Assembly (NCBI RefSeq): GCF_003634635.1
Contig: NZ_RBJB01000004.1
Coordinates: 434,001 to 498,000 of the forward strand
Length of the DNA stretch: 64,000 nt
Reading direction: 5' to 3'
Origin: Marinobacter nauticus
GTDB lineage: Bacteria; Pseudomonadota; Gammaproteobacteria; Pseudomonadales; Oleiphilaceae
The notes beneath the pieces were generated by a model. That model ran no database searches, was not told the origin of the DNA, and was given only the letters and a program-made list of their open reading frames with translations. This document shows positions 42,588 through 50,177 of this stretch, in pieces (positions within the stretch are counted from its first letter, which is position 1; the number at the start of each line of letters is the position of its first letter). Position numbers and translations under genes: made by a program.

Positions 42588-43454
42588 ATGACCCAGCCCA
42601 TCGTTCAGCATTTTTTCGACGAACCCACTAACACCTTCAGTTATGTCGTGCGCGATCCCGACAGCCAGGTCTGTGCGATTCTGGATTCGGTTCTGGATTT
42701 CGATTATGCCGCTGGCCGCACCGATGTGCGCTCGGCCGACGAGATCATTCAGTACATTCAGGCGAACGATCTGATCGTGGAATGGATTCTGGAAACTCAC
42801 GTACATGCGGATCACCTGTCAGCAGCTCCCTACCTGCATGAAAAGCTTGGAGGCAAAACCGGTATCGGGGCAAAAATCATTCAGGTACAGGAAATTTTCG
42901 GCAAGGCCTTTAACGCCGGTACCGAGTTTGCCCGCGATGGCAGTCAGTTTGACCGGCTCTTTGAGGAAGGCGACACCTTTGCGATCGGCAGCCTCGAAGG
43001 CCGTGTGCTACATACGCCCGGCCATACACCGGCCTGCCTCACCTATGTGATTGGCGACGCCGCATTTGTGGGCGATACCCTGTTTATGCCGGATTACGGC
43101 ACGGCCCGCTGTGATTTCCCGGGCGGTGATGCCCGGGTTCTGTATCAGTCCATCCAGAAAGTTCTGGCGTTGCCGCCGGAGACTCGCATTTTCCTGTGTC
43201 ATGATTACAAGGCACCCGACCGTGATGAATACCAGCACATGACCACCGTGGCCGAGCAGCGCCAGACTAATGTGCACGTGCACGATGGTGTGTCGGAAGA
43301 GGAGTTTGTGAAGATGCGCGCCGAGCGGGATGCAACGCTGGATATGCCGAGGCTGATCCTGCCGTCGGTGCAGGTGAATATGCGGGCGGGCCATATGCCG
43401 TCTGCAGAAGACAACGGCCAGGTGTACCTGAAGGTACCGGTCAACCTGTTCTGA
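42588..43454 (+). CDS. ETHE1/Blh-like MBL-fold hydrolase, probable persulfide dioxygenase
   Basis: A 288-residue metallo-beta-lactamase fold protein. The zinc/iron site THVHADHLSA (near 72-81) and HTPGHTPACLTY (near 143) are clear, with FVGDTLFMPDYGTARCDF giving the Asp ligand. This is the ETHE1/Blh pattern, enzymes that oxidise glutathione or protein persulfide to sulfite. The start is the ATG at 42588 with AGAGGTG upstream; the frame is open further upstream into the GGDEF gene, but that is a shadow. The SulP gene follows after 7 bp. No BigR/SqrR regulator gene is adjacent. Sulfide detoxification is my preferred role. Confidence 0.85.
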   Translation: MTQPIVQHFFDEPTNTFSYVVRDPDSQVCAILDSVLDFDYAAGRTDVRSADEIIQYIQANDLIVEWILETHVHADHLSAAPYLHEKLGGKTGIGAKIIQVQEIFGKAFNAGTEFARDGSQFDRLFEEGDTFAIGSLEGRVLHTPGHTPACLTYVIGDAAFVGDTLFMPDYGTARCDFPGGDARVLYQSIQKVLALPPETRIFLCHDYKAPDRDEYQHMTTVAEQRQTNVHVHDGVSEEEFVKMRAERDATLDMPRLILPSVQVNMRAGHMPSAEDNGQVYLKVPVNLF

Positions 43455-43461
43455 GCCGCGC

Positions 43462-45186
43462 ATGAATCTGAAACGCTATCTGCCCATTCTGCAATGGGCG
43501 CCATCTTACGGTCGCGACCAGGCCACCAGTGATCTGGTGGCTGCCGTCATTGTCACCGTTATGCTGATTCCGCAGTCCCTGGCGTACGCTCTGCTGGCAG
43601 GCCTCCCGGCGCAGGTCGGGTTGTACGCCAGCATCCTGCCACTGGTGATCTATGCGGTGTTCGGAACCAGTCGCACCCTCTCTGTTGGCCCGGTGGCGGT
43701 GGCCTCGCTAATGACGGCGGCTGCTCTGGCGCCACTGGCCGAGGCGGGCACTGCTGAGTATCTGGCTGGAGCTATCTTGCTGGCGGTGATGTCTGGCCTG
43801 ATGCTGACCCTGATGGGGGTTCTGCGGCTGGGATTCCTGGCTAACTTCCTGAGCCATCCGGTGATATCCGGGTTTATTACCGCCTCGGGCATTGTCATTG
43901 CCGCCAGCCAGCTCAAGCACCTGTTCGGTATCCAGGCCAATGGCCACAACTTGCTGGATATTGGTCACTCGTTACTGGTTTCCCTGGGCAATACCAACGT
44001 GCCCACGCTGTTGATCGGGGGCGGGGCCTTGATGTTCCTGTTGTGGTCGCGCCGGTACCTGAAACCGGTACTGCATCGACTCGGCCTGGCGCCCCGGGCG
44101 GCTGATATCCTGACCAAGACCGCGCCCATTCTGGCGGTGCTCGTCACCGCTCTGGTTGCCTGGGCATTGCGGCTGGATGAGCAGGGGGTGCGACTAGTCG
44201 GTGAGGTACCGTCAGGATTGCCTTCCTTCACCATGCCCAGTCTAGATCTTGGCCTGTGGTCCCAACTGGCGGTCAGCGCCTTGCTGATCAGTGTGGTAGG
44301 TTTCGTGGAATCGGTTTCGGTGGGTCAGACCCTGGCGGCCAAACGGCGCCAGCGCATTGACCCGGACCAGGAGCTGATTGGTCTGGGTACCGCCAACCTG
44401 GGGTCCGGCCTGTCGGGCGGTATGCCGGTTACCGGTGGCTTTTCCCGTTCGGTGGTGAACTTTGATGCCGGCGCAGAAACACCGGCGGCTGGCGCTTACA
44501 CGGCGGTGGGCATCGCCCTGGCCACTCTGTTCCTCACTCCGGCCATAGCCTGGTTGCCCCAGGCGACGCTGGCGGCGACCATTATTGTGGCGGTGATCAC
44601 CCTGATTGATCTGCCGGCACTGGGCCGCACTTTCCGATATTCCCGTACCGATTTCGGGGCCATGCTGGCGACCATCCTGCTTACCCTTGGTCACAGTGTC
44701 GAAGCCGGTATCATTGCCGGGGTGGCGTTATCGATTGGCCTGTTCCTGTACCGAACCAGTCGCCCCCACAGCGCCGTGGTGGGCCGGGTGCCGGGCACCG
44801 AGCATTTCCGCAACGTGCTGCGCCATGAGGTGGAACTCTGTCCCAAAGTTACCTTCCTGCGGGTGGATGAAAGCCTGTATTTCGCCAATGCCCGTTTCCT
44901 TGAAGAAACCGTGATGGATCTGGTTACCCGGGAGCCGGAGCTGACCGATCTGGTGCTGGTGTGTCCGGCGGTGAACCTTATTGACGCCTCAGCCCTGGAA
45001 AGCCTGGAAGCGATTAACGAACGGCTGCGCGACGCCGGGGTGCGTCTGCATTTCTCGGAAATCAAGGGCCCGGTCATGGACCGGCTCAAAGGCACGGAGT
45101 TGCTGGAACACCTGGGCGGACGCATTTTCCTGAGCACTTATGAAGCCTGGCAAGCGCTCACGGACCGGGCGGCGTTGGCGGCTTGA
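43462..45186 (+). CDS. SulP-family anion permease with STAS domain
   Basis: A 574-residue SLC26/SulP transporter. VTVMLIPQSLAYALLAGLPA near 35-55 and GTSRTLSVGPVAVASLMTAA near 70-90 are family signatures. About ten to twelve spans to residue 420, then a STAS domain (about 450-560, CPAVNLIDASALESL). Members carry sulfate, bicarbonate or dicarboxylates. Located 7 bp behind an ETHE1/Blh-like enzyme, sulfate or sulfite is a reasonable cargo, perhaps exporting the oxidation product. Bicarbonate uptake is the main alternative. Confidence 0.88.
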   Translation: MNLKRYLPILQWAPSYGRDQATSDLVAAVIVTVMLIPQSLAYALLAGLPAQVGLYASILPLVIYAVFGTSRTLSVGPVAVASLMTAAALAPLAEAGTAEYLAGAILLAVMSGLMLTLMGVLRLGFLANFLSHPVISGFITASGIVIAASQLKHLFGIQANGHNLLDIGHSLLVSLGNTNVPTLLIGGGALMFLLWSRRYLKPVLHRLGLAPRAADILTKTAPILAVLVTALVAWALRLDEQGVRLVGEVPSGLPSFTMPSLDLGLWSQLAVSALLISVVGFVESVSVGQTLAAKRRQRIDPDQELIGLGTANLGSGLSGGMPVTGGFSRSVVNFDAGAETPAAGAYTAVGIALATLFLTPAIAWLPQATLAATIIVAVITLIDLPALGRTFRYSRTDFGAMLATILLTLGHSVEAGIIAGVALSIGLFLYRTSRPHSAVVGRVPGTEHFRNVLRHEVELCPKVTFLRVDESLYFANARFLEETVMDLVTREPELTDLVLVCPAVNLIDASALESLEAINERLRDAGVRLHFSEIKGPVMDRLKGTELLEHLGGRIFLSTYEAWQALTDRAALAA

Positions 45187-45274
45187 CCTGAACGGTGTGA
45201 TCCCATTGACGGTGTATGGGGTATGTGTAGACACTGCCCCCTATTTCCAATCGCACCCGCACCGGTAAAACGCC

Positions 45275-45934
45275 ATGGGAATGACCGACAACCTGCTCTC
45301 CACCAGTCAATGGCTGATCACCGCCGTGTTGTTTGCGGTGATCCTGTTGAAAGCGGTGCGTTCTGTCGACTGGTCCGCCTTGCGCAAGGATAACGCTCTG
45401 CAGCATTCGTTTTTTGGTGCTGCGGTGATTCTGGGTTTTGTCTGGCAGTTACGGGCAGGTATTTCACCAGGATTGGCGATTCACATCTTTGGCATCACGG
45501 TGATTACCCTGATGCTGGGTTGGGCTCTGGCCGTGCTGGCGGGCCTGCTGGCCCTGGTGATCACCGTCATCACCGGGCGCGAGCCGCTACTGATGTTTGC
45601 CGCTAACGGCCTGATTACGGTGATGGTGCCAGCCCTGGTCAGCCATGGCATCATGTTGTGGGAACGGCGGCGCAATTTCCGTAACTTCTTCGCTTACATC
45701 TTCTTCTGTGGTTTTTTCGGAGCCGGTCTGTCGGTTGCCGCGGCGGGCATGGTGATGTGCCTGATGCTATGGAGCAGCGGTACCTACAGTTTTGATGAAC
45801 TGGTGCATGAGTATCTGAGGTATCTGCCGCTGTTCATGATTCCGGAGGGTTTCATCAACGGCACCTTTGTCACTGGCCTGATGGTATTCCATCCGGACCG
45901 GCTCAGTACGCTGGATCAGAGCCGCTACCGGTAA
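45275..45934 (+). CDS. CbiM-like energy-coupling-factor permease family membrane protein
   Basis: 219 residues with about seven spans. IHIFGITVITLMLGWALAVL near 70-90 and the C-terminal MIPEGFINGTFVTGLM segment resemble orphan CbiM-family proteins of pseudomonads. True CbiM cobalt transporters begin with an essential N-terminal His motif (M-H-I-x-x); this protein does not, and no CbiN, CbiQ or CbiO gene lies nearby. Metal uptake is therefore not supported, although the cob genes lie 15 kb away. The ATG at 45275 lacks a strong ribosome site; ATG 45281 is an alternative. Convergent with the GGDEF-EAL gene. Confidence 0.65.
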   Translation: MGMTDNLLSTSQWLITAVLFAVILLKAVRSVDWSALRKDNALQHSFFGAAVILGFVWQLRAGISPGLAIHIFGITVITLMLGWALAVLAGLLALVITVITGREPLLMFAANGLITVMVPALVSHGIMLWERRRNFRNFFAYIFFCGFFGAGLSVAAAGMVMCLMLWSSGTYSFDELVHEYLRYLPLFMIPEGFINGTFVTGLMVFHPDRLSTLDQSRYR

Positions 45935-45943
45935 CCCTGCTGT

Positions 45944-48073
45944 TCAGATGCCCTCACCTTGCTCCGAAACGGTCTGCAGTTCACGAATGTCCCTGCTGGA
46001 GTGGATTCTCCGACGCCAGTTGTCCAGCCAGCCCAGTACTTCGTCTGACGGCATAGGCCGGGCGATGCCATAGCCCTGAACCAGGTTGCAGCCCATGTTC
46101 CGCAGTGCGGTGGCGTGCTCCAGCGTTTCCACCCCTTCGGCCACTACGGGGTGGTCAAAACGCTGTGCGAGAAAAATGACGCTTTCGACGATGGCACGGT
46201 CATTGGCGTCGGTAAGCATGTTGCGGACGAAACTCTTGTCAATCTTGATGACATCCACGGGCAGGGTGCGCAGGTAGGTCAACGAGGAAAAGCCGGTGCC
46301 AAAGTCGTCCAGCGCCACCTGCAGCCCCAGAGACTGGCAGCGCGCCAGCACATTGCTGGCGCGTTTGGTGTCTTCCAGCGCCGTGGATTCCAGCACTTCC
46401 AGGGTGATTTGCCCGGGGCTCACTTCCGGATGACTTTGCAGATAGCCTTCCAGGTAGTCCGCAAACTTCCGGTCCATCAGGTGGGGCGCGCTGATATTGA
46501 TGCTGACAGCCAGGGCTTCGCCGGCTTCCCGCCATCGGTTCATCTGGTGAATCGCCTCTTTCAGCACCCATTGGCCCAGGGGGATCTCCAGGTGACTGTT
46601 GGCCACCGCCGGCAGAAAGGCACCGGGGGTAATCAGCGCTTTTTCGGGGTGGTTCCAGCGGATCAGGGCCTCGAAGGCAATCACCTGGCAGTCGGCCATG
46701 CGCAGTTGTGGCTGGAAGTAGAGTTCGAATTCCTTGTTCTCCAGGGCGCGGGAAATCTCCATCAGCAGGTTCCGACGTTCCTTGCGGAAGGCATATTGGC
46801 CGGGATCGAAAATATGAAACTGGTTGCGGCCTTTCTCTTTGGCAGCGTACATGGCCTGGTCGGCATGGCGGATCAGGCCTTCGGCGTCGGTATCATCTTC
46901 CGGGTACAGGGTGACGCCGAGGCTGGCTGTCAGATTTACCTCTTTACCCGCCATGTCGAAAGGCTCACTGACCGAGGTCAGGATACGCTGATACAGGGGC
47001 TCGGAATGTTCGCTCTGAATCAGCAGAACAAATTCATCGCCGCCGATCCGGGCGACGGTATCTCCGCTGCGGAGACTTCTGGTGAGCCGTTCCGCCACCA
47101 TGCGGAGGGCCTCGTCGCCGAAATCGTGGCCGAGTTCATCGTTGATGCCCTTGAATCCGTCCAGGTCAAGATAGCAGATGGCGAGTGAGCGTTTCTGCCG
47201 GTCCGCGTGCGCCTTGGCGGATCGCAACCGCTCTTCCAGCAGCTGTCGGTTGGGCAGACCGGTGAGGTCGTCGTAATTCGCGGCCCGGTCGAGCTCTTTG
47301 GCGTGATTCTTCAGGGCGGTGATATCGGAGAACGCCGCCACATAATAATGTTTGCCGGGTTCTTCCAGGTGCACCCGGCTGATGGATAGCAGTTCCACAT
47401 ATTCCTCACCGTTTTTGCGGCGATTCCACACCTCTCCGCGCCAGTGGTCGGTCTTTTCGATGGACTGCCACATGGAACGGTAGTATTCCCGGGAATGGCG
47501 GCCAGAGCTCAGAATGGAAGGGTTGAGGCCGAGTACTTCCTGACGGCTGTAGCCGGTAATCCGGGAAAACGCAGGGTTTACATCGATAATGTGGTTGAGG
47601 TGATCGGTGATGACAATCGCCTCGTGACTGCGATCAAAGACGCTGGCAGCGATGCGCAGGCCGCGTTCACTGTTTTTCCGGTCAGAAATGTTGGTCTGGA
47701 TCACCACGAAGCCGGGTTCAACGCCGTCCGCGCCATCCACCGGTGTGCAGTAGGTGTGTACCCAGTAGGGTTCGCCGCTGGCGGTATAGTGCAGGATGTC
47801 TTCTTCAAACGCCTCGCCCCGGAACAGGTGGCGGTATATCCGGCTGACGGTATCAGGATCCGTGTCCGGCCCGGCCAGAACCTGGCTGGGAAGCTTTCCG
47901 CGAACTGCACTCAGCGAATAGCCAGTATGCTTCTCGAACGCCTGGTTGACCCATTCGATGCAGCCGCCGGCATCCAGTATCAGTGCCATGTTACGGCTGG
48001 CGGTGGCGACCAGGGCCAGTCGTTTCGGATCGATATCCGAAGCAGGCTGGGGAGAGTCCGGGGTGTTGGGCAT
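45944..48073 (-). CDS. PAS-PAS-GGDEF-EAL c-di-GMP enzyme
   Basis: 709 residues: two PAS domains (about 15-130 and 140-260), GGDEF (about 275-435) and EAL (about 450-700). GGDEF motif ARIGGDEFVLLI with I-site RSGD five residues before it is intact. The EAL domain has FEALIRWNHP, SINISAPHLM, LDDFGTGFSSL and DKSFVRNM, so both activities could be present; dual proteins of this type often act mainly as phosphodiesterases. No TM segment. The ATG is at 48073. A 247-bp upstream gap contains an 18-bp palindrome. The first PAS shows no obvious haem or flavin residue by eye. Confidence 0.93.
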   Translation of the reverse strand: MPNTPDSPQPASDIDPKRLALVATASRNMALILDAGGCIEWVNQAFEKHTGYSLSAVRGKLPSQVLAGPDTDPDTVSRIYRHLFRGEAFEEDILHYTASGEPYWVHTYCTPVDGADGVEPGFVVIQTNISDRKNSERGLRIAASVFDRSHEAIVITDHLNHIIDVNPAFSRITGYSRQEVLGLNPSILSSGRHSREYYRSMWQSIEKTDHWRGEVWNRRKNGEEYVELLSISRVHLEEPGKHYYVAAFSDITALKNHAKELDRAANYDDLTGLPNRQLLEERLRSAKAHADRQKRSLAICYLDLDGFKGINDELGHDFGDEALRMVAERLTRSLRSGDTVARIGGDEFVLLIQSEHSEPLYQRILTSVSEPFDMAGKEVNLTASLGVTLYPEDDTDAEGLIRHADQAMYAAKEKGRNQFHIFDPGQYAFRKERRNLLMEISRALENKEFELYFQPQLRMADCQVIAFEALIRWNHPEKALITPGAFLPAVANSHLEIPLGQWVLKEAIHQMNRWREAGEALAVSINISAPHLMDRKFADYLEGYLQSHPEVSPGQITLEVLESTALEDTKRASNVLARCQSLGLQVALDDFGTGFSSLTYLRTLPVDVIKIDKSFVRNMLTDANDRAIVESVIFLAQRFDHPVVAEGVETLEHATALRNMGCNLVQGYGIARPMPSDEVLGWLDNWRRRIHSSRDIRELQTVSEQGEGI

Positions 48074-48265
48074 AGATCAGGTGTTCCGGTTAACGGTGGC
48101 TTTCGTCTTCCTCCTCTCCATGTGAGAACTGTTCGCGGGAATGGCAATGATGGCTACCCGCAACCTCCGCATTTTCCGTGTACTTGTTATCCGTATATTG
48201 CAATGAGAGGTGCGAGGGATGCTACCTCATCCGGGGCTGGAAGGCATTCGACCTTGGTTTCAGAT

Positions 48266-48283
48266 AATTGACCATCGTCAATT
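48266..48283. repeat. 18-bp palindrome AATTGAC-CATC-GTCAATT
   Basis: A perfect 7-bp inverted repeat with 4-bp centre between the RoxR/ActR-type regulator gene (ending 48321) and the GGDEF-EAL gene. It could be an operator for the GGDEF-EAL promoter. There is no T-run for a terminator. Confidence 0.5.
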
Positions 48284-48320
48284 CGTAACGACTTTTTACG
48301 GTTCGATGACAATCGAGGCA

Positions 48321-48854
48321 CTATTGCCGCCAGCGGGAATGTTTTTGCAGTTTGCGCTGAAGTGTACGCCGGTGCATGTTCAGGGCCCGGGCGGTTGCTG
48401 ATATGTTGCCTTCATGCTCATTCAACACCCGCTGGATATGCTCCCACTCCATTTCCTCCACCGACGGCGGTTCCTGGCGCAGTTCGGGGGCGCCTTCAAT
48501 GGGCTCAAAACCGTGAATCAGCTGGCTTACGGTGACCGGTTTGCACAGGTAGTTCATGGCGCCACGGCGCATGGCTTCTACCGCTGTCGCGATACTGCCG
48601 TAACCGGTCAGCACCAGGACCTCCAGATTGTCATCAACCTGCAGTAGTTCTGGCAGTAATTGCAGGCCGCTCTCACCCGCCAGATTCAGGTCCAGCACGC
48701 AGCGGTTAAAGTGCTTCTCGCCAAGGGCCCGGAGCGCATCCGCCCGGTTACTGGCCGTCGCGCTCTCCACGCCCTGTCGTGCAAGAGAGCGACTTAGTAC
48801 CTGCAGAAAGCTCTCATCGTCATCAATCAGCAACCAGCATTCGCCGTCTGTCAT
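48321..48854 (-). CDS. Fis-type response regulator, RegA/PrrA/RoxR family
   Basis: 177 residues, the standard short form: receiver domain (LLIDDDES; phospho-Asp in RCVLDLNLAGE; Lys in YLCKPVTV) and a C-terminal Fis-type helix-turn-helix (GNISATARALNMHRRTLQRK), nearly invariant in the RegA/ActR/RoxR group. These global regulators control respiration, carbon and nitrogen genes in response to redox state. The linker with prolines (PELRQEPPSVEEMEW) is also typical. It starts 2 bp after the cognate kinase stop. Confidence 0.93.
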   Translation of the reverse strand: MTDGECWLLIDDDESFLQVLSRSLARQGVESATASNRADALRALGEKHFNRCVLDLNLAGESGLQLLPELLQVDDNLEVLVLTGYGSIATAVEAMRRGAMNYLCKPVTVSQLIHGFEPIEGAPELRQEPPSVEEMEWEHIQRVLNEHEGNISATARALNMHRRTLQRKLQKHSRWRQ

Positions 48855-48856
48855 GT

Positions 48857-50128
48857 TCAGATAACTCCCGTAGAAGGTGCGTCAGACATCGGAAGGTCGA
48901 TCACCATGGTGGTGCCCTGATCGCTCACCCGGGCACGAAGGTGGCCGCCCAGTCGCTGTATGGTGGCGTTGGACAGAAACAGCCCCACACCCAGGCCGTT
49001 GCGGGAATCCACCACGTCTTCGCCCGGCGCACCGGCAAAGGCACTTTCCAGACCATCGCCGTGGTCTTCGACGATGATCTCGACCCGTGCATTGTCGGCC
49101 CTCTGGCAACTGACGGCGACCCATTGCGGGCTGGCGGTCAGGGCGTTGGCGAGCAGGTTCAGTACCGCCTGATCGAGGGTGGCATCTACCGCAACCATGG
49201 CCTCGGGACAATCGTCTGCCCAGCGTATCGGCCCGGCGGGCCAGAGCAAGGTTGCAGACTCCCGAAGCCGTTTGAGCCAGGCGGACACCGGCAGGTTTTC
49301 CAGTTTTGCGTTGCGGGCTTCGACGGCCGCCTGGGTCAGCTGCTGGAGATGGCCACTGCACAGTGCCAGCTGCTGTTGCATCATGCTCAGATCATCCTCC
49401 AGATGCTTGTCGCCCCGATTAGAAGTGGCAGAGCGAATTTCATCCAGCAGTAACGTCATGGTGTTCAGGGGCGTTCCGAGACGATGGGCGACGGCCGCGG
49501 CGGACAGGCCCAGAGAAATAATCTGTTCGTCGCGAAGCCGGTTTTCCCGGAACTGTCCAAGCTGGGATTGCTGTGCTCTGAGCTGGCGGGCCAGAGTGCC
49601 CACTACCAGGAGCAGGATGGTGGCAGTCAGGGCAAAGGTCACCCACATACCCACCAGATGTAGCTGGGCCAGGTCGCCGCCGTGATGCTGATGTTCAATG
49701 GCAGGCGTATGCCAGAGCACCAGGGCGGTATACACCAGAACACCGGATACTGTCAGGACGATACTGTGGCGCCCAGGCACCAGGATGATGGCGACCGCAA
49801 TCGGCAGCAGCAGGAGCGAGACCAGAGGGTTGGTGTAGCCTCCGGTAAGGTAAAGCCAGAGCCCGATCAGTACCAGATCGGCTGCCAGGGTAAGGCTGAC
49901 AAAAACCGCCGAGGCGGGCGGGCGCCGGCTGAACCATAACCATCCGAGCGTGGCCAGTACACCGTACAGCAGGCACAGCAGCAGCGCCTCGGCCCGATGA
50001 GCAAGGGTGATGGTGGTTTCGGCAACCGCGACCGCCACCAGCAAGGTGACAATAATGGCCAGGCGCATTCCCAGAAGGTAGCGGGCGGCCTGCCGAAAAC
50101 CGGTCTGTGAGTGTGTCAGCCATTCCAT
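48857..50128 (-). CDS. Redox sensor histidine kinase, RegB/PrrB/RoxS family
   Basis: 423 residues with six membrane spans (about 15-190). The quinone-binding motif is GGYTNPL near 110 (GGxxNPF in RegB). The H-box is AAVAHRLGTPLNTMTLLLDE (phospho-His near 220), where Glu of the usual HELGTP is replaced by Arg. The redox-active Cys that RegB carries near its H-box is absent, so sensing probably depends on quinones alone. HATPase motifs VEDHGDGL and NGLGVGLFLSNA are intact. The PEP-binding gene ends 49 bp upstream on the same strand, so an operon from gdhA onward is possible. Confidence 0.92.
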   Translation of the reverse strand: MEWLTHSQTGFRQAARYLLGMRLAIIVTLLVAVAVAETTITLAHRAEALLLCLLYGVLATLGWLWFSRRPPASAVFVSLTLAADLVLIGLWLYLTGGYTNPLVSLLLLPIAVAIILVPGRHSIVLTVSGVLVYTALVLWHTPAIEHQHHGGDLAQLHLVGMWVTFALTATILLLVVGTLARQLRAQQSQLGQFRENRLRDEQIISLGLSAAAVAHRLGTPLNTMTLLLDEIRSATSNRGDKHLEDDLSMMQQQLALCSGHLQQLTQAAVEARNAKLENLPVSAWLKRLRESATLLWPAGPIRWADDCPEAMVAVDATLDQAVLNLLANALTASPQWVAVSCQRADNARVEIIVEDHGDGLESAFAGAPGEDVVDSRNGLGVGLFLSNATIQRLGGHLRARVSDQGTTMVIDLPMSDAPSTGVI

Positions 50129-50177
50129 GAGTGCATTCTAGCAGCGTGTTATCGGTGCCGGGGCGAAAAACCTCTGG

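Noticed and set aside
45275..45934. Calling the CbiM-like protein a cobalt transporter serving the cob genes
   Set aside because: Missing the N-terminal His motif and CbiN/Q/O partners; it lies 15 kb from the cob cluster.
46115..47188. 357-codon + strand open frame opposite the GGDEF-EAL gene
   Set aside because: Antisense to conserved GGDEF and EAL motifs.
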